The notes under the pieces are model-generated. The model saw nothing but the letters and a program-made list of their open reading frames with translations. It was not told the origin of the DNA and did no database searches. A DNA stretch of 20,729 nt from UBA9926 sp964524295 (lineage in GTDB: Bacteria > Pseudomonadota > Gammaproteobacteria > Pseudomonadales > Azotimanducaceae). The stretch's first letter is position 1; the number at the start of each line of letters is the position of its first letter. A program made the translations under genes and the position numbers. The DNA lies in the NCBI GenBank assembly GCA_964524295.1, contig CAZGCW010000046.1, positions 1 through 20,729 of the forward strand, in the 5' to 3' direction. Positions 8,125-14,684 of the stretch are shown one piece after another.

Positions 8125-8850
8125 TTAACGGTCATTTTCCAGTTCGATCGCCAGTTCGGACATTCGCTTATTGATGAAGGCGGTGTTGCTTGCATAAAGA
8201 TCGGGAAAGGCTTTTATCTCCTGATGGCCGAGTTCGGTCAGTTCATAAATACCCCGTTCGATCCGCTGGAACCAACCATAATGATTTTTGCTTAAGATAC
8301 TCAGGGTTTTTTCACCGGTACCAAGGGATCTGAGATGCTTGGCCGAACAGGCTCCGGTCAGTTCGAGTCCGGCAGCGATTAGTAATGCACTTTGACGGTA
8401 AGCGGTGAGTAGTTTTGCTTGACTGCTACCGCCTATATTGACATCAATTTGCCGACCGGCTATTTCTTTAATAATAGCACTGCGTTTTCGTGCAGATTTG
8501 CGCCGTTGCGCCGGCATGGGGTCAAACAGTTTTTGTACACTGGCCCCAGCGGGTGAGAAGCTGACGGTGAGAAGCCCCAGTTCCAGTTGCTTTACCACTC
8601 GTTGGATACCAAGCCAGTGTTGACTTCTTTTCCGCGGTGTAGGGACGGCAATGTAGACGGCATCAGTAATACGTTGTCGGCTGGTAGCCTGGATGAGCAA
8701 TTGCATATTGGCACTGGTTTTGAGTTCAATGATGACCAGGTCTTCACCGCGCACTGCCGTAATATCACAGTCCTTTACCTCAGCATTAACGGCGTAGCCA
8801 TTTTTTTCCAGATAGTCTTTGACAGGGTTGAACAAGGCTGTTTCAAGCAT
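8125..8850 (-). CDS. DUF2161-like protein with PD-(D/E)XK nuclease fold
   Basis: Numbered from the ATG at 8850 (241 residues). The N terminus reads LETALFNPVKDYLEKNGY, then CDITAVRG with Asp29 and VIIELK with Glu42 and Lys44. This is the D...ExK arrangement of the PD-(D/E)XK phosphodiesterase superfamily, and the order of segments (VK.yLe..GY, E...CD, ELK, TDAVYIAVP, LLTAYRQSAL) is that of the DUF2161 family, whose role is unknown. A basic stretch (QRRKSARKRS) and a C-terminal winged-helix-like part (AKHLRSLG...YGWFQRIERGIYELTELG) suggest DNA contact (inference). The frame extends to a TTG at 8862 with no SD; the ATG at 8850 with GAG at 9 nt is preferred. No methylase or toxin-antitoxin partner lies beside it, so it is not an evident restriction system. 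Confidence 0.78.
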   Translation of the reverse strand: MLETALFNPVKDYLEKNGYAVNAEVKDCDITAVRGEDLVIIELKTSANMQLLIQATSRQRITDAVYIAVPTPRKRSQHWLGIQRVVKQLELGLLTVSFSPAGASVQKLFDPMPAQRRKSARKRSAIIKEIAGRQIDVNIGGSSQAKLLTAYRQSALLIAAGLELTGACSAKHLRSLGTGEKTLSILSKNHYGWFQRIERGIYELTELGHQEIKAFPDLYASNTAFINKRMSELAIELENDR

Positions 8851-9071
8851 GGCAATACTCAAGGTTAAGAACGCAGGTTATTTGCCATACAGTGTCTGGC
8901 AAGCCTTGCAAAGTATATCAGGGTAATCTGTTTATACAGAGACAGGCAGTCTAGTTGTTATCGATTAAGTAGCGGTTGTTGAGTTAGACACTTGATCTGA
9001 CCTATGCTGGTCAAAAGGACGCAACCAAGTCCTGGGTGGTTATCTTCTTTTCTGGAAGTGGTGATTTTAAT

Positions 9072-11342
9072 ATGAAACATAGAATTCCGGTTGCTGATGC
9101 ACCGTTTGAAATTGTCTGGGATGACACCGGTGTGCCACATGTGTTTGCCTCAACTCAGGCTGATGCTTATCGTGGCATGGGTTACGCAGCCGGCTTTGAA
9201 CGCTTGTGGCAGATCCACTTGAGTACCTGCTATGCCAATGGAGAGGCTGCAGCTTTACTGGGTGAGCGATTTGTTCAACAAGATGCGCTGCTGCGCGCGT
9301 GTAATGTATCTGGCAGGTTAACCGGACTGCCTCCCAGTCGAGGGGATTGGGTTGTGTCCGCTTATCTGGATGGTTTGAATGCCTATATCGATACGCTAAC
9401 AGAAGTTCCGGCTGAATTTGCCCAGGCACAAGTTGAACCTCGTTATTTCACGGCAGCGGATGTGGCTGCCCGGTATCGGTTTACCTCCTGGTTTCAACAT
9501 AAAAGCTGGACCGAAAAACTGGTCATAGGGCAGCTTATGGCTCGGCATGGGGTCGATTACTTTCGTAATAATGTCCTGCATTTTTCTCCTCAAGACGAGC
9601 AGTTGATTGCATTGCTTGCTGATCCTCTGCAGAGGATCGATATGAAGATGATTCAGTTAGTTTACCCGGATGCCGGCATGATGGATCTATCAGGTAGTAA
9701 TAATTGGGCTGTATCGGCTGGTCGTTCTCTGTCGGGAGGTCCGCTGCTGGCAACGGATCCGCATCAACCGCATTTGATACCGAATACTTTTTTTTATGTG
9801 CACCTGCACGTTGATGACTGGGAAGTTTTTGGTGCAGCCTTTCCCGGAGTGCCTTACTTCATGATGGGTTATACCGCCGACGTGGCTTGGGGCCTGACGA
9901 CGGGTTGCGTTGATAGTTACGACGTTTATGTTGAAAAAATGAGCGGTGATAACAGCTATTACGGTGACACTTGGGTGCCGTTGCAACATCGCATTGAAAA
10001 TATCGAGATAAGAAATGCCGATACAAGGTCCATAACGGTTTCAGAAACGGGTAATGGCGTCTTGCTAGAACCTCTATTGGGCGAATTGGGGATGACGGAG
10101 GCGATCGATTCAACATTTCAAACCAGCCTGAGATGGTCGTTGGCGAAGGTGCCTAGTTCTGCAGGTGCGTTAGCGCTGCTTCCCATGGCAAAGTCTTCAG
10201 AGCAGTTCGGGGAACTGCTGTTTGAGAATGATGTGTGCCCATTGGTGAATAACATTATCTGTGTTGACGGTGAAAGCAACTTACACCGATTCATAGCAGC
10301 GACATTGCCTGTCCGACGCGGTGTAACCGGTTCGGTGCCGTTACCTGGCTGGGATAAAAATTATCAGTTTCCATTGGCGGCTGCAGCTGATCTAGTAGTA
10401 GAAAGGAACCCGGAAGCACAGTTCCTCCTGACGGCTAATAATGACACTATGGAAGATAGCGGTGACTTCTTCATCCATAATTTCCCCGCCCATAGCGCTC
10501 GTGCTGATCGTATCCGTGCCCTGCTCAATACGAAGCGAAAATTCAGCGTTGAAGATTTTTGTGAAATGCAGTTGGATTTGGACGATACTCGAGCTGTTGC
10601 TGTTTTAGAGCAACTGCTGCCCGTGCTCGAACAAAGCCTGGATGAAGATGTGCAGTTGGCCTGTCGAGCACTGCATGATTGGGATTGCAGGGCAACAGCT
10701 AATTCTTCCGGGGCCTGTTTTTTCTATCCGTTTATGGATCAGTTCTGGCCTCGGGATTTCATGTTTGAGGTTCTCAATGATCCCCTGGTTAAAAAGTTAC
10801 CGTTGGCTGCGCCCGGTTTCAACCGGCTGGATATCAATCATTTTATGGCAGCGCAGAGTCCCTGGTTAGATCATCACGAAACCTTGGCCAGAATTATCAG
10901 TGAGAAGATGAAACAAGTGGTGCTGGGTTTGCGCAATACGCTGGGTCATGATCATCGCAAGTGGCGCTGGGGGGATCTTCATCAAATTGAATTCAGCCAT
11001 CGATTGCTGAAACACCCGCAATGGTCTCACCTGCACGTTGGCCCTGATCCAATCGGCGGCAGTCCGTTTACCCTGGCTATGGCGGTCCACGCAGGGCAGG
11101 GACAGGCGGGGATTGATGGCGACCTGTCCTGCCGGGTATATCATGGCCCCGCTTATCGTCTGGTAGTCGATTTGGCCGATCACCAACACGCTCGTTTTGT
11201 CATCGCAGGTGGAAACAGCGGTCGGCCTGACAGCCCATTTACAACCAATCAGTATCAAAGCTGGTTGAAGGGAGATTACTACACCCTCTTTCTTGATAGA
11301 GAAGAAATTGCTGAATTCGAAACATGGCAAGTGGTCCGATAA
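9072..11342 (+). CDS. Penicillin acylase family N-terminal-nucleophile amidohydrolase
   Basis: 757 residues from the ATG at 9072, close to the usual precursor length (~750-850). The N-terminal part begins FEIVWDDTGVPHVFASTQADAYRGMGYAAGFERLWQ in family style (signature split across residues ~13-48). The autoprocessing site is at Gly208/Ser209 in LSGSNNWAVS, where Ser209 becomes the nucleophile of the beta chain. This is followed by LLATDPHQPHL, GAAFPGVPYFMMGYTADVAWGLT and, near the end, GGNSGRPDSPF and YQSWLKGDYY. The family cleaves amide bonds of beta-lactams, acyl-homoserine lactones or other N-acyl compounds, usually in the periplasm. Here neither the ATG nor an upstream GTG start (9036) yields a signal peptide, so the enzyme may act in the cytoplasm. 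It is divergent from the DUF2161-like gene and apparently monocistronic. Substrate unknown. Confidence 0.9.
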   Translation: MKHRIPVADAPFEIVWDDTGVPHVFASTQADAYRGMGYAAGFERLWQIHLSTCYANGEAAALLGERFVQQDALLRACNVSGRLTGLPPSRGDWVVSAYLDGLNAYIDTLTEVPAEFAQAQVEPRYFTAADVAARYRFTSWFQHKSWTEKLVIGQLMARHGVDYFRNNVLHFSPQDEQLIALLADPLQRIDMKMIQLVYPDAGMMDLSGSNNWAVSAGRSLSGGPLLATDPHQPHLIPNTFFYVHLHVDDWEVFGAAFPGVPYFMMGYTADVAWGLTTGCVDSYDVYVEKMSGDNSYYGDTWVPLQHRIENIEIRNADTRSITVSETGNGVLLEPLLGELGMTEAIDSTFQTSLRWSLAKVPSSAGALALLPMAKSSEQFGELLFENDVCPLVNNIICVDGESNLHRFIAATLPVRRGVTGSVPLPGWDKNYQFPLAAAADLVVERNPEAQFLLTANNDTMEDSGDFFIHNFPAHSARADRIRALLNTKRKFSVEDFCEMQLDLDDTRAVAVLEQLLPVLEQSLDEDVQLACRALHDWDCRATANSSGACFFYPFMDQFWPRDFMFEVLNDPLVKKLPLAAPGFNRLDINHFMAAQSPWLDHHETLARIISEKMKQVVLGLRNTLGHDHRKWRWGDLHQIEFSHRLLKHPQWSHLHVGPDPIGGSPFTLAMAVHAGQGQAGIDGDLSCRVYHGPAYRLVVDLADHQHARFVIAGGNSGRPDSPFTTNQYQSWLKGDYYTLFLDREEIAEFETWQVVR

Positions 11343-11645
11343 GCGCTTTTTTAGTGAATTTTTTAAGTCTGGATCGGCGTTCACTCTACCCGTATTCAGG
11401 CAGGTGGAGACAAGCGGTAAGGTGCTCGGCTTTTATTAGTGAGGTCAGGCGGTGTAGGATGAACAAGCAGGTTTCTAGCTAACGGCTGTTTTCGAGGGGA
11501 TAGCCGCGGTGTAATAGTTGTCTAGATGGTTGTCTAGATGGTTGTCTAGATGGTGTTATAGATGGTGTCAGAAAGGAAGTGACAGGCAGGGTCGGTAGGG
11601 GGAAGTGACCAGCAACAGATAAGTAGGGGCTCCAGGGAGGAGGAA
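11343..11645 (+). other. Intergenic region before the cohesin-like gene
   Basis: About 300 bp without a gene. It contains the palindrome AAGCGCTT followed by Ts just after the acylase stop (too small to be a convincing terminator), a 12-bp tandem repeat array at 11520-11567, and a strong SD (GGAGGAGGAA) directly before the ATG at 11646. The minus-strand open frame here encodes a repetitive PSRQ motif produced by the tandem repeat and is not called. Confidence 0.5.
11520..11567. repeat. 12-bp tandem repeat array (about four units)
   Basis: Units GTCTAGATGGTT at 11520-11531 and 11532-11543 are identical. GTCTAGATGGTG at 11544-11555 differs at the last base, and TTATAGATGGTG at 11556-11567 is degenerate. 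The array ends 78 bp before the start codon of the secreted cohesin-like protein gene. It is non-coding in the sense of that gene. Short tandem arrays like this can vary in copy number. Confidence 0.9.
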
Positions 11646-13628
11646 ATGTTGTTTTCAAAATTGCGTTGGCGTGACTGGGTGGTTTTTTGCTTGCTTTTGG
11701 CGTTTTCAGGTCCGCTATTGGCGGATTCACAGGTGGTTACTGTTGAGAGTTCGGTTCAGATTACAGCGTCTGGCAAAGAAATCACGCTAGATTTTTATTA
11801 TCAGACTGATCCGGTCAGTGTGCAAACCACAGGACTGGGGATCAGTTTCTTCTTTGATAGTGATTATCTGGATTTCCTTCGGGCCGTTGAGGATGAAGCA
11901 GTTGAAGATCAGCTCATTGGCATCACCGATGTTCCAGGTGAAATAGCAGAGGATACCGAGAACGAAGATAACGATACGAATACCGATAGTATCGGTACCA
12001 TCGCGTTTACTTCGTTTAATGGTTCATTTCCGCCGGAAGCGGCCTGGACTGAGGATGATTTACCGATTCCTTTATTCAGTGCTGTTTTTAGGGTCGCTGA
12101 TCCAGAGTATATAGGTGAATCCACGGTGAATATGGACCTCAACACGGCTTCCGGATTCGACGGTTCAGCCGAATCTTTTGTCGTCGAGTTCCTGATTGAT
12201 ACTGATGGAGATGGGGTTCCTGATGATGAGGATGCGTTTCCTGAGGACCCGACTGAAAGCGTCGACACCGATGGTGATGGCATAGGCAACAACGCTGACC
12301 TTGACGACGACGATGATGGCCTGACGGATGAGGAGGAAGCAGCACTGGGTACTGACCCGTTACTTGAGGACACGGATGGGGATGGCAGTGATGACTTTAG
12401 GGATGCGTTTCCGCTTGACTCTAGTGAGTCAGTGGACACGGATTCTGATGGTATTGGCAATAATGCTGATCTAGATGATGATAATGACGGCGTCAGTGAC
12501 CTTAACGATGCATTTCCGCTTGATCCCATGGAAACGACCGATACCGATGGCGATGGAATCGGCAACAATGCCGATGATGATGATGATAATGATGAGGTCC
12601 CGGACCTTGATGACGCTTTTCCCTTGGATCCCACTGAATCCGTTGACAGCGATAGTGACGGCACGGGGAATAATGCCGATCCAGATGATGATAACGATGA
12701 CATGCCCGATAGCTGGGAGATGAGTCATGGCCTTGATCCCCTGGATGACTCGGACAAAGAGTCGGATTTGGATGAAGACGGGTTTACTGCATTGCACGAA
12801 TACTTTAATGGTACCGACCCCAATAGTTTCGATGAATCGCAACAGATTTCGGTCTTAGGTAACCCCTTCGGCGTCTATGGATCCCAGGTGATTCTGCCTA
12901 TCCATTATGACGTCAGTGATGGTAACAATGAATTGACAGGTCTGGGTGTTAGAATTCACTTTGATAGCAGTGTGCTGAGTTTTAGCACGATGCTGAACGT
13001 ATTTCAGGATAGCCTGGTTGGTCAGGATATCCAGGCTAGCTTTGATGAATTTGATGAAGATCATAATGCGGACACCGATAGCTATGTCGGTGTAGCCTGG
13101 GCAGCACTTTCCGGCAATTTCCCGGACCAGTCTTTACCATTGGAGCTTCTCGAAGTGGCCTTCGAAGTCTCCTCCGAGACCGAACTTGACGCGACACCAA
13201 TCGGGTTTAGTGACAGTGCGACGGCTCAGGGTTATTTGTTTCTGGGGCCTGCTTATCGGCTGAAAATTGGCTCGGCGACCTGGGATATTGATCATAATGG
13301 TGAAGTAGATGCGCTGACTGATGGATTAATGGCGCTAAGATACGCCTTTGGCTTCAGTGGAAGCACTTTGATCGCCGATGCCGTCGCCAGTGATGCTGAG
13401 CTTACCACAGCGGAAGAACTTGAAGCAGAGCTTGAAGCGGTTCTGGCAGCCATTGGTGATATTGAAGACAATGGAGAAGTCGATGCGCTGACCGATATGT
13501 TGATGTTGCTTCGCTATCTGTTTGGTTTCACGGGTGATTCCTTAATTGTCAATGCAGTTGCAGCAGATGCCAATAGGACCACTGCTGAGGAGATTGAGGC
13601 TTATATCGAAGCCTTTATTCCTGGATAG
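11646..13628 (+). CDS. Secreted cohesin-like / thrombospondin-3 repeat / dockerin-like protein
   Basis: 660 residues after a strong SD (AGGAGG). Residues 1-26 are a Sec signal peptide (WVVFCLLLAFSGPLLA). Modules in order: a cohesin-like beta-sandwich (~30-182, TGLGISFFFDS...DFL, LFSAVFRV); Asp-rich thrombospondin type 3 calcium repeats (~185-395, units of DTDGDGI-GNNADxDDD and DAFPLDPxESVD); a second cohesin-like module (~400-540, TGLGVRIHFDSSVLSF, LLEVAFEV), clearly a paralogue of the first; then two dockerin-like repeats (547-656) with ALTDGL/ML and RY(A/L)FGF.G. Cohesin and dockerin modules bind each other in cellulosomes; here both kinds sit in one polypeptide with no catalytic domain, so it reads as a calcium-stabilised extracellular scaffold or surface protein (inference). 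The strongly acidic, repetitive middle is typical of TSP3 stalks. No LPXTG, PEP-CTERM or T9SS tail is seen at the C terminus. Confidence 0.88.
   Translation: MLFSKLRWRDWVVFCLLLAFSGPLLADSQVVTVESSVQITASGKEITLDFYYQTDPVSVQTTGLGISFFFDSDYLDFLRAVEDEAVEDQLIGITDVPGEIAEDTENEDNDTNTDSIGTIAFTSFNGSFPPEAAWTEDDLPIPLFSAVFRVADPEYIGESTVNMDLNTASGFDGSAESFVVEFLIDTDGDGVPDDEDAFPEDPTESVDTDGDGIGNNADLDDDDDGLTDEEEAALGTDPLLEDTDGDGSDDFRDAFPLDSSESVDTDSDGIGNNADLDDDNDGVSDLNDAFPLDPMETTDTDGDGIGNNADDDDDNDEVPDLDDAFPLDPTESVDSDSDGTGNNADPDDDNDDMPDSWEMSHGLDPLDDSDKESDLDEDGFTALHEYFNGTDPNSFDESQQISVLGNPFGVYGSQVILPIHYDVSDGNNELTGLGVRIHFDSSVLSFSTMLNVFQDSLVGQDIQASFDEFDEDHNADTDSYVGVAWAALSGNFPDQSLPLELLEVAFEVSSETELDATPIGFSDSATAQGYLFLGPAYRLKIGSATWDIDHNGEVDALTDGLMALRYAFGFSGSTLIADAVASDAELTTAEELEAELEAVLAAIGDIEDNGEVDALTDMLMLLRYLFGFTGDSLIVNAVAADANRTTAEEIEAYIEAFIPG
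12198..12830 (+). repeat. Thrombospondin type 3-like Asp-rich repeat block
   Basis: Codes for residues 185-395 of the secreted protein. Five or so units alternate a DTDGDG(I/V) calcium loop, GNNAD and DDDDG segments with DAFPLDPxESVD linkers. The high Asp content makes the opposite strand read as long Ser-rich open frames (for example 11909-12703 minus), which are artefacts. Units are similar at DNA level (ATAGGCAACAA and GATGATGATAA stretches), so copy number may vary between strains (inference). Confidence 0.85.
13284..13613 (+). repeat. Two dockerin-like calcium-loop repeats at the C terminus
   Basis: Codes for residues 547-656: DIDHNGEVDALTDGLMALRYAFGFSG and its copy DIEDNGEVDALTDMLM followed by LLRYLFGFTG, 58 residues apart. 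Each is followed by SLI/TLI, an Ala-Asp-rich stretch and an acidic EELEAEL or EEIEAYI end. They match the repeats at 4380-4706 in order, spacing and the 13-residue loop. Confidence 0.8.
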
Positions 13629-13679
13629 CCAACACAGGGCAGGGGAATTGGTCGCGCCAGTGAGTAAAACAACTTCAGG

Positions 13680-13701
13680 ATCACGCCGCTAGGGTCGTGA
13701 T
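13680..13701. terminator. Small hairpin between convergent genes (weak terminator candidate)
   Basis: ATCACG (13680-13685) pairs with CGTGAT (13696-13701) around a 10-nt loop, roughly midway between the stop of the secreted protein gene and the convergent stop of the CobW gene. The stem is short and there is only a weak A/T-rich tail (TAATAT), so this is a positional candidate for a shared terminator. Confidence 0.25.
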
Positions 13702-13748
13702 TAATATGCTTAGTCTGTTCAGGACGCGATGGGGTGATCGGTTGAGTT

Positions 13749-14651
13749 TTAGCGTAGCCTCATCCAGGGACTCCAATCCTGTTGTAATACGGCTAAAGGA
13801 TTTGATGCTGTGCGCGGATAAATAAACACCAGACCCGGGTTTTGGTTAGAGCTGATGGGTTCAATGTTGTACCGATTGCCGACTTTATGGACTAAATGGA
13901 CACCTGCTGGTGTGGTTACAAAGCCCTTGATTCGTTCGATTTGGTCTGGAACCTGACTTAGCAGCCTAGTCAGGTCCTGGGTTTCAATAGGGGTGTGTTG
14001 CAGCAAAGTGACAGCCTTGAATGTAGCTGTGTCGGTGGTAGGCTCTAAAGGATCAGTTGGGTTCACGAATTGTAACAATCGATCCAGGAGATCTGGGTCT
14101 GTTACGCGGTAATGCCTGGGCAACGATTCAGCAGACGAGCTCTTTGTGTCGGTGTGGCCCTGGATACTTAATTCGAAGTTTCTGACAAGATCCAGTTTGG
14201 TAATGATGATCGTATCGGCTTGCCTTACCTGTTGCTGGACAAGACTACCCACATACTTATCGTGTTTTTTATCGTCAAAGTTTTCCGCATCGACCAGGAC
14301 AGCGCAATGTTGTGGGAAATAACCGGGATAGTGACATTGTGCTCTGAGTTTATCGGGCAGGGCTACGCCGCTGGCTTCGAGTAGAACTCGATCAATTGAG
14401 CTGTTTTTCAGCATTTCGAATGTCTGCGCCAGATCATCCTGTAGCATGCAGCAGACGCAGCCATTGCTAAGGGAAATCAGGGTGCCATCGTCAGAAACCT
14501 GATCAATCAGATTGGTGTCGATATTGATGTCTCCAAAGTCGTTGACCAGAATAGCCACCTTTCCGGGGAACAGATCCCTGGCCAGGAATCGATTGATAAA
14601 AGTGGTCTTCCCGGAACCAAGATAACCGCCGATGATGGTAATCGGAGTCAT
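13749..14651 (-). CDS. CobW/COG0523-type G3E GTPase, putative metallochaperone
   Basis: 300 residues from the ATG at 14651. Walker A is IIGGYLGSGKTT (6-17), the switch region is LVNDFGDINID (35-45), the metal-binding CxCC signature is GCVCC (Cys65, Cys67, Cys68), then LLEASGVALPD (90-100) and the guanine-specificity motif TKLD (151-154, a common variant of NKxD). The C-terminal part corresponds to the CobW C domain. G3E GTPases use GTP hydrolysis to deliver metals such as Zn, Co or Fe to client enzymes. The frame extends to ATG 14663 and TTG 14672, but only the 14651 start has an SD (GGAG, 6 nt). It follows the metal-dependent amidohydrolase gene by 33 bp on the same strand, so that enzyme is a candidate client (inference). 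No Zur-type box was recognised. Confidence 0.88.
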   Translation of the reverse strand: MTPITIIGGYLGSGKTTFINRFLARDLFPGKVAILVNDFGDINIDTNLIDQVSDDGTLISLSNGCVCCMLQDDLAQTFEMLKNSSIDRVLLEASGVALPDKLRAQCHYPGYFPQHCAVLVDAENFDDKKHDKYVGSLVQQQVRQADTIIITKLDLVRNFELSIQGHTDTKSSSAESLPRHYRVTDPDLLDRLLQFVNPTDPLEPTTDTATFKAVTLLQHTPIETQDLTRLLSQVPDQIERIKGFVTTPAGVHLVHKVGNRYNIEPISSNQNPGLVFIYPRTASNPLAVLQQDWSPWMRLR

Positions 14652-14684
14652 GGGCCTCTCCATATTAAGCAATGATATCGATCA

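Noticed and set aside
11520..11567. CRISPR-like array
   Set aside because: Units are only 12 bp with no spacers, so this is a simple tandem repeat.
11909..12703. 264-residue Ser-rich open frame on the minus strand
   Set aside because: It is the complement of the Asp-rich TSP3 coding block (GAT/GAC codons read as ATC/GTC or TCA/TCG in shifted frames), has no SD or family character, and overlaps a well-supported gene.
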